From: Hormiphora californensis
Lineage: Eukaryota; Ctenophora; Tentaculata; Cydippida; Pleurobrachiidae
Direction of reading: 5' to 3'
Assembly (NCBI GenBank): GCA_020137815.1
Contig: CM035352.1
Coordinates: 1,118,175-1,182,174, forward strand
DNA: 64,000 nt
The position numbers were made by a program, and so were the translations under genes. A model generated the notes under the pieces. That model did no database searches. It saw nothing but the letters and a program-made list of their open reading frames with translations, and was not told where the DNA came from. Within the stretch, counting starts at the first letter, position 1; every line of letters begins with the position of its first letter. Below, in pieces: positions 1 through 12,058 of the stretch.

Positions 1-834
1 ATATGTTAAATTACTTTCTTGGCGCGTTACGTAAATAGATAGAAAATAATCGTGATATTGGTGCCACGTCCAGACCGGCCGTTGGCAAGTATTAGACAAC
101 CTGATCTTAGGCTGCTGTGTTTCTGTTTGTGAAGCTAGGAGTACTACTCCAGGTAGGTGATTGCTTGCAGAAAGTAATGACAAATGGTTTACCTGGGAAA
201 GATAAAACAACCAGTTTGTTAACATTAAATTTGCTTTAAACTTTATCTTAAAACATCTTTATCAAATTAATTAGTTAATAGTTAACTTTAAGTTCACATG
301 GAAATATTGACTAGCTTGGTTACTGAAAATACCAGTGTCCACTACAGGTTTCTTTAAGTTGTCGAGGTCTTTAGAAACTAAAAACTCTAATAAAACTGCA
401 TCAATAACCTATTACAATTATTGTGGACCTTGTCATGTCAACTACTTTTCGTCAATAACTTGTTTCTATATTTTTAACGGTTTGATATACTTCACAAATA
501 ATATCCAAATCTCCTAATACAAATACAATTTGATTGTTTTGGAAAATCCAAAACATTTCTTATAAATTGGCTTTTTAAGAAAAATAAAAGAAATTACATT
601 GTCTCTTTCTTGAACCCCTGCAATGCTCTCTGCGGCATGCAGCCATTCTTTTAGAAAAAACACGCCCCAGTGAGACAGATCGTCTATCACGAACAGTTCC
701 ATAGAAAGCAGAACCTAGAACGACACCACCCTAAGTATCATTTGAATTGTGTCAGGCGACTCTAAGTATTATAGCTGTGAACAATATCTATCTCAGATAG
801 TATCTGATCTATTAATCTCCACACAATATCGCCC
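1..834. other. No gene seen
   Basis: AT-rich sequence 3' of the minus-strand zinc-finger gene. The two short open frames here have no recognisable domain or splice context. It may include the 3' UTR of that gene, but I see no clear AATAAA close to the stop. Confidence 0.5.
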
Positions 835-3739
835 TCACACGGAAGAAAGAAGATCCTGAAGACGATGGAAGGCTATCTTTTTGCCCTGTCCTTGCTCCGT
901 GACAACTCCCTCCTCTCCACTAGAGGGCTGCTGGAGAGCTGGAGAAGGATTGGACCGCTCCATCATTGGCTCACTCTTTACACGTGGTTTACTATCCTGT
1001 GTTGTGATTGGTTGTCGCTCCGTAGACTCCTCAGCCGCAATAGTCACCCCGCGGCCCTCAGCTCCAGACTCGGTGTGCTTCCGGACCTCACTTGTTCTGG
1101 GTGATCCTGATAGAGAGAACTGTTTTAGAGTTGAGAGAGGGTCGGGCAAAGAGAGTGAAGGGAGAGAGAAGAGAGGGGGAGAGACAGAGAGACAGAAAGA
1201 GAGACAGGGGGAAACAAAGAGTAGGAGATAGACCCTGGGAGAGAGGAAGCTGTCAGATAGGGACCAGTGACAGGTGTGTTTGAGTTTTGGAAAACTATAC
1301 TAGAGGAGAGTTATGTATCGCACACTAGGAACCACCCCTTCCCCCGCAACCCCCCCCCCCCTCGACCCCTTCCCCCACAACCTTACCGTGTGGTGGTGAA
1401 TTTACTGCTGGCTGAGTGGCCGCCAATTCGGCTAGTTGAGTGGCCAGCAGGCTCGTGGGCACGTAGTTGGGTCCAGCAAACATGGAGGCAGAGGAGGGCA
1501 TACCAGCTATCCGAGGGAATTGTCGGAATTGAAGGGGTGTGAAGGAGAGAGGGCTGCTGGAAGCAGCAATTAGGGGATTCAGACCAGTTGATAGGAGTCG
1601 CTGTCCAGTTAGGAGATTCTGGTTGAGGGACGTCTGGCTGGGCTCACTTATCTTCCGTTTCTTGGGTGAGGGAGGGCTGCATGGCGCTGTGGATGAGGGG
1701 GTAGAGGAAGAGAGATGTTTGGAAATTGCTGTTAGGATCAAGTCAGCCGTGGGCGTCTGGAGACCCTCTGGAAAATAGAGAAGTGGGTTAGGGAGAACAG
1801 CACGGAAATTACTGATTAGAATCACAAAATATCCGTACAAGATTGCTGGTAATAGACCAATGTTGTTTTGATCGAACCCTTTTTATGCGGTGATTACGGG
1901 GTCTAGCAAGGCAAGACCAATCTACAACTGATACTATTGTTTAACAAAGGACATTTACCTGCTACTAGTTTCTTGACCAGTTCCAAGATAGGCCTCACTT
2001 TATCTCCCTGTGTACCACCATTATTACCCTCCTGCTGCAGGAAAGACAGCAGCTGTGGTGGCTCCTGCTTCGTTATCAGCGGCACAGCAGCCGGGGCAGC
2101 GTTGTTGTTCTGGATAATCTTGTTTGGAACGATCTTGTAGGACGGTGCCCTGATCCTCACATCCTGCATCTCTGCAAGAGTCCGTAGCAGATCCTCCGTG
2201 GAGGCGGGTCGGTCGGGAGATGTGGCCTCCGGAGGGCTCACTTTGAGGGCCTTTGGAGCGAGCATGGAAACACGGGAGTTCAGGTAGCTCTGAAATTAAC
2301 GGGACACGTTATACAGGGTGGTTCATAATAATCGGACCATCTTTCAGAATAAGGTAACCATGGTAACAGTACAATATCTGATATGATTCATGTGATCGAT
2401 CTATAAATTCTTACCAGCTGGGAGGCGCTGAGAGAAGGTTTCTGTTTCGTTGTAGATCGATGGAGAAGTTCCGATTTATCGTAAGGTCCATCAAAATACA
2501 CCATTTTATTGGTCAGGGAGCTGTTACCACTGCATCCATTCTGAGAATTAGAGGGTCTGATTAGATGTCATATATATTAGAAGGTTGGACCTTGCCTAAC
2601 GAAGAATTGATTTCGAAGATAGCATTCCAATAACTAAATCACTTCTCACCTCGCTGCCACTACTGGGACTCCTTGACTCGGTGCTGCTACCAGAGTTGTG
2701 TCTGCTGGCCCCTCCCTCATAATACACCATCTTCTCATCACCCTCTAACATTCCATTGGGAGGTGTAGTTAACCCCTCTCCCTCACTCTGAGTCACCACA
2801 TAGCCCCCGTTGGTCCCCTGGGCGTTCTTACAAAACTGTTGGTGCCACCGGACATTAGTTGAGTGGAGGAACATGATCCCGCATCCAAGACACTTGAACC
2901 GGACCCCATGGCGGGTGTGGGATTTCAGGTGACGCGTCAGGTGGGCTTGTTGAACAAAGGCAGTGGGACACAGGTGACATTTGTAGGGACGGGTCTAATG
3001 GGGAGAGAGAGAGGAAATGTTAGTGTGGAGCTAATGGGGAGAGAGAGAGGAAGTGTTAGTGTGGAGCTAATGGGAAGAGAGAGAGGAAGTGTTAGTGTGG
3101 AGCATCAAACAACGTCTGATACAGACATCACAATATATCAACTGTGGGCTTGTCTGTTTTTTACTCTATTATAGGTTAACTTGAGGAGTATAGGACCGGC
3201 TAGAATCTAAAACTGAGTAGAACACTTACGTTAGTGTGGATGAGTACATGGCGTTTGAGATCCGAAGAAGAGTTAAACTTCTTTCCACACTCCTTACATT
3301 CGTGTTTCCGTTTGTTGTGAGACAACTCGTGCTTCTGGAGGAGATCAGGGGTTAGTCATCTAACAAACAGTTAACTAATTGAATTAATTAATTGAGGGCT
3401 GTGTGTCAAGTCACACTACTGGTCCAGGATCGAGGGTAGAAAAAGCTTATCACATATTATAGTCAGTTAATCTTAGAGATCCAAGGCTTGGAAGTGAGCG
3501 TAGGAAAACAAAAATCACCTGTTTCTTAGCCCCCTTTACGCACACAGGTGAAACAGTGATTGGTGCAGGGACCACTGGATATGTGATGGGGGTCGAGGCT
3601 GCTTCACTCAAGATAGTGGAAATTACATCAACAAATAATTCGGAATCATTCATCATGGTACCGGTGTGGGGGATAGTGTTTAATGGCAAGGATCAACTGG
3701 TAGAACGGGTGGAGTGGCAATCTAATGTGTTGTTGTTTG

Positions 3740-3828
<89 letters not shown>

Positions 3829-5101
3829 GGAGAGAGAAGGTTAGAAGAGAGTGCATGTATAGTGCGTGTTTAGAACGTAAACAAACTCTCTCTAATGTGT
3901 CTCTCAGGGTGTGGTGGTAAAGACTGTCCCCCGTGTTTGTTCACACCATGATGGATACTGTGTGTCTATATCAATACACTACAAACACTGTGTGGAGCGC
4001 CGATATAATATCTGATCTATTGTGTTTTCACCAAGTTCCATGGTGATATCTGATCGTGATGAGAAACGGGATTGTTCTCAAGTGGCGTGCGATGTCACGT
4101 GATCATGCGGCGGGGGTGATTTAATGTTGCTCGCATGTCTAATGGAGAGAGCTAAATTTAGATTTAAGCCATCTTGTGTGCGCCGGAGAGAGATGAAGGA
4201 GGTTATTTTGGCGTGTGTTTATAGTGAGAAAAAAAATGATCGCCCACCGCTTGTGAGAGAGAGGGAGAGAGAGTGGGAGAAAGAGAGAGAGAAAGAGAGA
4301 GAGGTGAGAACGCACTATTCTGAGAAGACCTATGCCTCAGGAGAGCAATCCCGAAACGATAGTAGCATGCTCTGGGAGGCTCATAAGGATAAATGGTAGA
4401 CAAGAGAGAGAGAGTAGGCGTCTAGCAAGCGAGATGAACTCTATTCGTGTTCAATCTTCGTCTAGACTGTAAAGTGACGAGAACATGCGCCACTGTTGAC
4501 ACTAATTGTTTCCCTGTTTAAATAACCCCAACTAGAAACAAGCAATCAATTTTCCAAGGACTAGAGATAAAGCATCGTATGCTGTGTTGTCGAAGCGCAT
4601 CCATCGAAGAAAGAATGTTTTGTTGTGTAGTAATAGATGTAGCTAGAATGAGAGACAGCCTGACAACTGTAGGCCAGTTCCTTTTTAGGCTTCCGTGCCA
4701 TGTTGTCGAACATGAGCTAAACTAGAAGAGAATTGAGAGATAGAGGATAAGACGAGAGAGGAGGAAATGAATATGCAATCGTTCAAGAATGTAGACTAAA
4801 GAATTTATGTTCAGAGAGTGGAACAATGAGCAGCCGCACTCTTACACTATAAACTTCCCTTTAGACTTTTGCTTTTCCTTCTTCTAAGAATCCCGCCCCA
4901 ACATGGTAAACTAAACAATATATTTTCCCAAGAGGTAACTAGCTAGGTTGAAACACGTACTGCAAGTGATCGTTGATCAGGAAAGCGGACATCGCACTTC
5001 AAACAGGCTAAATGGTCCACCGAGCTCTGGATTCCTGGTGATTTGTGGTCGATGTTCCTCATTATTTGATTGTACGCTAGTAACATCTCATTGGACAACA
5101 T
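835..5101 (-). CDS. C2H2 zinc-finger protein, 7 exons, 566 aa, complete
   Basis: Probable nuclear DNA-binding protein. CDS exons on the minus strand: 5101-4961, 3334-3230, 2994-2650, 2540-2415, 2289-1959, 1767-1387, 1106-835; all phases agree and the sum is 1701 nt. The start ATG has an in-frame TAG four codons upstream. Four fingers lie near residues 33-125: the first is CX2CX12HX3H with its cysteines in exon 1 and histidines in exon 2; fingers 2 and 3 are standard C2H2 with an HTxTRPY-type linker; the fourth, CLGCG..HQQFC, is CX2CX12HX3C, so its last ligand is Cys. The rest is Ser/Pro/Gln-rich, with a PKKRK nuclear-localisation-type motif encoded in exon 6. I do not recognise an orthologue. 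Intron 1 (1.6 kb) holds a (GA)n tract. Exon structure is well supported by phase; target genes are unknown. Confidence 0.88.
2995..3102 (-). repeat. 36-bp unit repeated three times at a 3' splice site
   Basis: Units at 2995-3030, 3031-3066 and 3067-3102, nearly identical, abut exon 3 of the zinc-finger gene. Read on the minus strand, each unit has a branch-point-like CACTAAC, a pyrimidine tract and a terminal CATTAG acceptor. Confidence 0.85.
3744..3825. repeat. (GA)n microsatellite
   Basis: About 80 bp of nearly pure GA dinucleotide in intron 1 of the zinc-finger gene. The Arg-Glu open frames across it are artefacts of the repeat. Confidence 0.97.
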
Positions 5102-6407
5102 ATTGATTCCACTCTAGGTCCAGGTTCCTTGTTCAGTCCTTGCCACTTGTTGTTGGTCGGATACACTTGAGCTATAATGGAAGAGGGGAGTTGTTAGAGA
5201 GAGAGAGAGAGAGGGAGAGAGAGAGAGAGAGAGAGAGAGACGAGCCAGCGTGAGGGTCGAGAGAGAGACTCTCTGGTTCTGTCCTTCTCTCCGCTCTCCT
5301 CTCTCTGTCTCTCTGTATATGCTCGTCTTCACTATCGTTATCTAGGTTAGGCGCTGATCGATCTTCTTCTTCTCGAGCCTAGCGCTCCTCTCTTTTTCTG
5401 CCTCTCTCTCGGCGCTTGATAAACAACAGAAACTGGCTTGCACAACTCGAATAAAGAAGAAAGTAGAACCTTCCTAACCTAGACATCGAACCCAAGTAAC
5501 GGCCCTAACACTTCTAAATGAGTATAGAGACACAGAAAACTCTCGTTTCCGGCTAATAAACGGCCGAAAATCTCGAGTTCGCTGCAAATGGTGGCTATAT
5601 GGGAACTGTATGTGATATATCTACTATCTCGAAAACTTGTTTAGACTTTGTAGACATAGAGTCTAAAACATATGTCTAACCTAAGTTTAAAACCTAGACG
5701 GATTGGGAGGTGGCTTGATCATGAACACCCTTCACTTGAATGATCAATATGAGCATATATCTCAAAACATTACAGCTAGTATATAAAAACACATATATTG
5801 GTGTGATGTCTAGTAGACAGAGTACAGCGCTCCCTCCTATAACTCTGAAGGAGTCGTGAGAAATGGGATTTGTTAAAAGATCCTCCCCGACAATATATTA
5901 TAGTGGACAATTACTTAACTCAAGTATCTCATCATGTTTTGAAAACATGGGAGATAATTGTGACAACCCCCTCTCCCATGTTTGGTGACATTATATATTA
6001 GGTGGGGCAAAACTACTTGTCGCACCAAATACAATAATGAACATCAATTGCATTGCAATTTGCATTGTGTTACTGAGAAGCACTACCTAAAGAACTGATC
6101 CATATTTTTTGATCGGACTTTGGGGAAGGTGTTCTTTTAAAATGATCTTTTAAAATGATCTTTTAAAATGTTCTTTTAAAATGATTTTTAATAATTAATA
6201 TGACGTGATCAACTGCTATAGCCCAACTGTTCATTCTGAGAATTCTGATACAAAGATATTATTTGCCGTACTGATATATGAGGTAACTCCAATGATTTTT
6301 ATCAGTTGAATGATGAGTTGATCGCGGCTAGTAACCGGATAAGGCTTGTCCGGTTGGGATCTTTTAAACACCCCCTACCTCGTGATAGGGTGAAACTGAC
6401 GATAATG

Positions 6408-6467
<60 letters not shown>

Positions 6468-7549
6468 AGAGAGTGCTAAAGAGATCGAAAGGATAGCTAT
6501 AGCCGCTATATTGGCAGAAATTAAATTTAAACAACGCTACGTAAATGCAGGTATATAGTAGTATACCGCAGTAACAATAATCAACAATCTTAATGAGTAG
6601 GAATTGCCTTGCTCAAATGATCAACGAATAGTGAGGCTTTTGGGAGACATGAAATTGAAACTGAAGGTTCAAGACGGCCTCTGATCCCCCCTGTCTCTCT
6701 CTTTCTTTCTCTCTCTATCTCTCTCTCTCTTTCTCTTTCTCTTTCTCACTCTCTCTCTCCCATCTCCCATTTTTGACAATGCGTCTGGATGGTGATCAGT
6801 TACTGTTAGAACACAAAAGAACTCTTTACTCTTTAGTACTTTAATCCCCATTAGACACAATGTCCTAGAAAGCCTAGCCAGTTGGACATTAATTGTCATT
6901 GACTAATGGCTCCCCAACAATGAAGTACTACAGAAGTTAAATGGAAATTTGGCGGCCCAAAACGGAGCGTACTGACTAGACTGCATGATGATGAAGTTAT
7001 GGTTTACCCCTGAGCTCTCTCTTTTCTCTATCTTCTATCTTTTTCGTTTCTCTCTCCCTCTTTTCTCTCTCCTCTCTCCCCTCTTTCTATCCCTCGTCTC
7101 AGTAACTCTCTCCTCTGTCTCCCTCTCTCTCTCTGACCATCTACCGTAAGGAAGAACGAGAAGCAACAATCGTCAAGAAGGGGAGTGGTCGCTAACAAGA
7201 CCTTTATCATAGCAGCAACCTCGGTTAAGTTTGGACGGAGGGGAGAGATGTTCGAATATGGCATGGACACTAAAGTTGTCCTGAAAGTTAGGTCAAGTTC
7301 ACCAAGAGCCAAATTTCACCGGAGTCCGGAGGTTTGAATATATAATAAGCAGAAAGATAGGAACGGATTCAACAAGTGATAGAGAGGATAGCCTCAACAA
7401 GTCATTTAAACAGGGAGATAGAGAATCTGAAAAAGTCAATCAAATATGGGGAGATACTAACTACTAAAAGGGAGGGGAGTCTGGGGATAGAAACAAATCT
7501 GTAGAACTCAGTGTGCTGCCGGGTCCTATCAGCTGCAGTGTAGAGAAAC
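5102..7549. other. Intergenic, AG/CT-rich, no gene seen
   Basis: Upstream of the zinc-finger gene. It contains AG- and CT-rich patches (5200-5240, 6413-6465, 6680-6760, 7020-7130) and a four-fold TTTTAAAATG repeat near 6137-6185. About 90 bp at 5487-5580 recurs at 49388-49478. Open frames here follow the simple repeats and are not convincing. Confidence 0.6.
6413..6465. repeat. (AG)n microsatellite
   Basis: About 50 bp of pure AG dinucleotide in intergenic DNA. Confidence 0.95.
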
Positions 7550-8640
7550 TCGTCCCCAAAAACAATTTCTCCGGGGAGGAAAAAAAGGGGGACGCTGCTA
7601 CCTCACCTCGGGGGGTTTCCCCCAACTCTCTCAGACCTATGTTGTTAGGAACTGTGGATACGTGGTTTTTTGTTTGCCCCCGGGTTCCCCCCTTTGAACC
7701 CGCCCCCCCCCCCGCCCCGCCAATTTTTCGCAGGGGGCCCCCTTTTCAAATCCGCCAAAACCCCCCCGGGAAGCGAGGAGAGGGAGAGAGAGAGACAGGA
7801 ATAGATAGACAGGAGAGACGTGGTAAACAGGAAAAAGGGAAAAATGAATAGAAAAAGGTTGTTAGAAGAAAACTGAAAAAGGGATCAGGGAGAAAGGGAG
7901 ATAAAAGATGGGGAAAGGGGAGATAGAAAGGGTAGAGAAAAGGGGAGAGAGAGAAGAGAGTGATGGAGAGAGAGAGAGAGAGAAAAAAAGGGGAAGGCCA
8001 AAAAGGAAAATAAGAAGGGAAGAAGAAGAGGAAAAAAAGAAGGGAAAGAGGGGGCCCCCAAAAAAAGAAACAGTTCCCGTGAGGTAAAAGTGGGGGCTGT
8101 TTTTAAATTTTTAAAAAACCTTGTTTTAAAGGGAAAAAAACAAATTTAAACCAACCAAAAAGGGGACCCACAAATTCCGGGGGTTAATTTTAATAAATTA
8201 AAAAAAAAAATTCCAAAACCTTGGGGGTTTGGAAAAGGTTTTAAATGTTAAGGGAAAGGGGGGGAATTAGTATACACGACGGATTTAGGGGAGGGCAGTA
8301 AACGAAATTATGGAAAATAAAAGGGCTCCCAAAAACTAAACTAAAAAATGAAACCCTGATCGCCCCCCTGGTATCATGGGTTTAAACCCCAATTTTGGGG
8401 TTTTCAGAGACAGTCAGCAGTTCCAAAACAATTTCATGGGGTTAATACAGAGGGCAGTCACAGTCCCATTTTCCCAAAAGTATCACAACCCCGGTGCCCC
8501 CGAAGGAAGTTCCACCTCGACCCCAGTCCCCCCAAAAAAAAAAAAAAACAAAAAGGTTTTTGTTACCTAAAGGGGACCTCTGGGAAAACCCACGGAGGGG
8601 CGGGGGGGAAAAAAATTTAAAAAAAAACCAAAAAATTAAA
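7550..8640. other. Homopolymer-smeared, probably low-quality sequence
   Basis: Long runs of G, C, A and T dominate and ordinary mixed sequence almost disappears. The part from 8490 on is the left arm of a palindrome. Compared with its right arm, bases here are often replaced by a neighbouring base, which points to poor base calls rather than biology. No gene can be trusted here. Confidence 0.6.
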
Positions 8641-9985
8641 CGATAGAAAGATAACTATGTTTTTTTTACTTTGAAAATCGAATTTTTTTAACAAAAACCC
8701 CCGGAAACGGAAGATGCAAGTGTCTCCCACCTTTTTTTTGAAGTAGAAACGAATGCCGGTTTAAGTCAAAAACCTAAAATATTAGTAAAAAGGTGAAAAT
8801 CCCGTTTTTTGGGTTTTTTTGGTGAAAAAACGTTCAAAATGGTACTAGAGGGTGGGGTAGAGTCCCAAAAAATGACCCAAATTCCCCCTTTTTTGGGACC
8901 TTTTCCCCCCTAGAAACAGATTTTTAAAGAAAAACTGGGGTTTAAAGGCCCATTTCCTGTATACTTTCAAAGAAGGTGAAAATTGCTCTAATTTTGCCAA
9001 TTTTTAAGAAAAATCCTCCAAAACAGTACTAGATGATGATGATAGTGGCCCAAAATATGAACTAATCGATTTTTTGGGTCTTTCCGTCCTAGAAACAATT
9101 TGCATGGCGGTCGGATGATACGTTTCCTCTCGGTAGGCCTCTGAAGTAGGTGGAAATAGCCAAAATATAGCGATTGCGGCAAATGAATGTGAATAAACGT
9201 TTACCAAACCCACTTCATCATCATGTATGGCTCTTGCATAGTCCAGTAGCCCAGAGATAGGTCATACATGATGCTAAAGTGGGTTTGGTCAACGTTTATT
9301 CACATTCATTTGCCGCAATCGCTATATTTTGGCTATTTCCACCTACTTCAGAGGCCTACCGAGAGGAAACGTATCATCCGACCGCCATGCAAATTTGTTT
9401 CTAGGACGGAAAAGACCCAAAAAATCGATTAGTTATATTTTTGGGCCACTATCTCATCATCTAGTACTGTTTTGGATGACTTTTCTTCAAAATTGGCTAA
9501 ATTAGAGCAATATTCACCTTCTTTGAAAGTATACAGAGAATAGGCGCTGAACCAGATTTTCATAAAAATCTGTTTCTAGGGCGAAAAGGTCCCAAAAAAG
9601 CGATTTGTCATACTTTTGGGACTCTATCTCATCATCTAGTACCAGTTTGAACGCTTTTTTCACCAAAAAACACCTAAAAACGCGATTTTCACCATTTTAC
9701 TAATATTTTAGAGATTTGACTTCAACGGCATTCGATTCTACGTCAAAAAATAGGTGGGAGACACTTGCATCTTCCTGATCAAGGATTTTGTTAAAGAAAC
9801 GTCGTATTTTCAAAGTGAAAAAAACGATAGCTATCTTTCTATCGTTTTAATTTTTTAGGCTACTTTTAAATCTTTTCCCCCACGGTCCTCCGTAGTTCCC
9901 AGAGGTCCCCTTTAGGTCACACAACCGTTCGTTTTGCTGGGGGACTCGGTCGAGGTGGAACTTCCTTCAGGGGCACCGTGCACAC
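8490..9985. repeat. Large inverted repeat (palindrome), arms about 730 bp
   Basis: The left arm (about 8490-9230) is the reverse complement of the right arm (about 9261-9985), with a spacer near 30 nt. The inner 250 bp match closely; outwards the left arm drifts into homopolymer runs while the right arm stays normal. No coding frame is convincing. It could be a fold-back transposon or a sequencing/assembly fold-back. Confidence 0.85.
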
Positions 9986-10540
9986 ATAACATGGTTCTAG
10001 TTCTACTCGACATCAGAGCAGATCTACTAAGTGGACTTTGGCGAAGGAGACCTTTATCAGGTAGGTGAAAACAACGGAACTAAAAACTATATTTAACTCA
10101 TATCCGGTCCAATATAACAACAAAAACAAGAACCTTTTTCACGGTGGTTTGAGCCTGTGATCCAATGAAGACTATAAACGATTAAATCTGAAGGTGGCAT
10201 CTCTCTCTCTCTCTCCCCCCCCATCTCACTCTATCAAGCGGTACGGTGCGAGGGGGTGTTCTAAAACGGGAGGATTAGCTAAGCGGTCACCGGGCACCTT
10301 GCTCTCAAAGCTTGTGCACACACAATGATCTCATCACTACTGCACTCTTCCCTTCTCTCTCTCTCTCTGTGTCTGTCCACCTAGACAGTTTTTAACTGAC
10401 TTGCTGGCACAATCCTTACCCCTCCCATTCTCTCTCTACCTCTATCGCATCCGGTATCAAACTAGCCAATCACAGAAAAGGAGGGTTGCTAACAGCCAAT
10501 CAGGAAGGAGGGACAAATCAAGAACGATTGGTTTTCTTCA

Positions 10541-10542
<2 letters not shown>

Positions 10543-10616
<74 letters not shown>
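10543..10616. repeat. (GA)n microsatellite
   Basis: About 74 bp of nearly pure GA; open frames across it are Arg-Glu or Leu-Ser repeats. Confidence 0.96.
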
Positions 10617-10619
<3 letters not shown>

Positions 10620-11259
10620 CGAGAGAGATAGCGAGAGATAGAATGAGAGAGAGGATGGCTGATATACATATGAAGGAGGGGTAGGAGATCAAGAGAAAAA
10701 CAATGAAGGAAAGGGACCTATAGACAGAGACAGTTAGATAGAGGACGCTCGTAACGATAATAGGTATTACTGACAAGAACAGCTCTGTCAGAGCATGATT
10801 GTCTTGACCCAATTTTAATTTCTTTCAAGAGAACTGTGGTCAGAGCATTGGCCTGACAAGAGTAGCTTCTTTCCTTGGACGGTAGAGTTTGTTTGAAAAT
10901 AGGGGCACATGATGGACATGCTAGACGTAATGTCTCATAATAAAATTCGCCAATACATAGGAGATGAAAAATGTCATGTTATGGGGGACAAGTCGAGTAA
11001 ACAATGAGTATATTTGATAATGGACAAGAGCATGGGATAGTTTGGGTGTGGGACTGGGAAAAATGGTGGAGACATAGATTAGGGAAAAAAGAGAGAGAGA
11101 GAGAGAGAGAGGAGAGTGACTGATATGTAGGTAGAGAGAGACTGAGAGAGGAGAATCTCCCTGGGAGATAGGAGAAGAGATTAAAAAGAAGCTATCTACT
11201 GATAGTGTTTGTTGTGTAGGTGGGACTGCTCAGTGCAGTGAGAAACCAGCTGATAGTAT

Positions 11260-11264
<5 letters not shown>

Positions 11265-11319
<55 letters not shown>
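11265..11319. repeat. (GA)n microsatellite
   Basis: About 55 bp of pure GA dinucleotide. Confidence 0.96.
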
Positions 11320-11323
<4 letters not shown>

Positions 11324-11705
11324 TCGGGGGAACGGATAAATCTCCCATAGTGTTAAACAACATACAGTACACCAAGATTGATAAGGAACGCGAAAAGGCC
11401 ACACCCTACATGTAGTGCTGCAACTGCAGAGGAGGGGCGTTTCAAACGGATATTTGGTTAATAACAATATAAACACAGGTAGAGGTACCCTATTTGACTG
11501 CCAGTGTTATTTGTTATTTGTACCTAACACCCCGTGACACATTGTTTAACATTAAAGAAGGGGCTCGTTCCTTGACTCACGCCCCACTCACGCAACAGGA
11601 GTGTGTGCTCTCTTTCTCACGCCCTTCTGATCTCTGGGGCCTCCAGACATGACAAGATAAACCACCCCATAATATAAACTTGACGGTGATCCGATCTGAA
11701 TCAAG

Positions 11706-11852
11706 ACGGGGTCTGGCGGCACCAGACAGACGGTGACACACGAGACAGTTGTCTGGCGTCGTCGCCAGACCCCCGTTTTTATTCTCAGTGACTCACTGAG
11801 TGAGTGACGCTCAGAATCAGATAGGTTCGGCGCCGCCAGAAAGCGAGACAGT
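11706..11852. repeat. TCTGGCG/GGCGCC palindromic repeat cluster
   Basis: Contains TCTGGCGGCACCAGA, TCTGGCGTCGTCGCCAGA and GGCGCCGCCAGA in 150 bp, plus a CACTGAGTGAGTG-type inverted repeat. Related copies lie at 12464-12527, 27642-27662 and 37940-38000, so this is a dispersed palindromic family. Confidence 0.6.
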
Positions 11853-11881
11853 GGTTACATTTTTACACAGACGACAACAAC

Positions 11882-12058
11882 ATGTTTACCTTTAGTCCTC
11901 TACATGCAGCTTCATGTTATGGTCATGGTCAGATCTGGGAGGTTATCCACACTGCAACAACACTGGTATCTAGCCACTTCCAATTTCCATCTTATCTCCA
12001 CACACCTCACACAGCTTCCTGTCCGACGTGTTGGCTTCATGATACTGTCGACTACTAG
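11882..12058 (+). CDS. Small ORF with one ankyrin-like stretch (doubtful)
   Basis: A 58-codon frame begins MFTFSPLHAASCYGHGQ, which resembles the first helix and turn of an ankyrin repeat (xPLHxAxxxGH). The rest of the frame is not ankyrin-like and no second repeat or convincing splice site follows. It could be a decayed exon, the edge of a gene I cannot reconstruct, or chance. Confidence 0.2.
   Translation: MFTFSPLHAASCYGHGQIWEVIHTATTLVSSHFQFPSYLHTPHTASCPTCWLHDTVDY

Larger units (their letters stand above)
9986..11880. other. Intergenic, microsatellite-rich, no gene seen
   Basis: Holds (GA)n tracts at 10543-10616 and 11265-11319 and copies of the GGCGCC palindromic repeat near 11706-11852. 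I see no exon with a recognisable domain. Confidence 0.55.

Noticed and set aside
10268-10320. Possible tRNA (GATTAGCTAAGCGGTC)
   Set aside because: Resembles a D-arm but no matching acceptor stem or TTCGA arm follows at the right distance.
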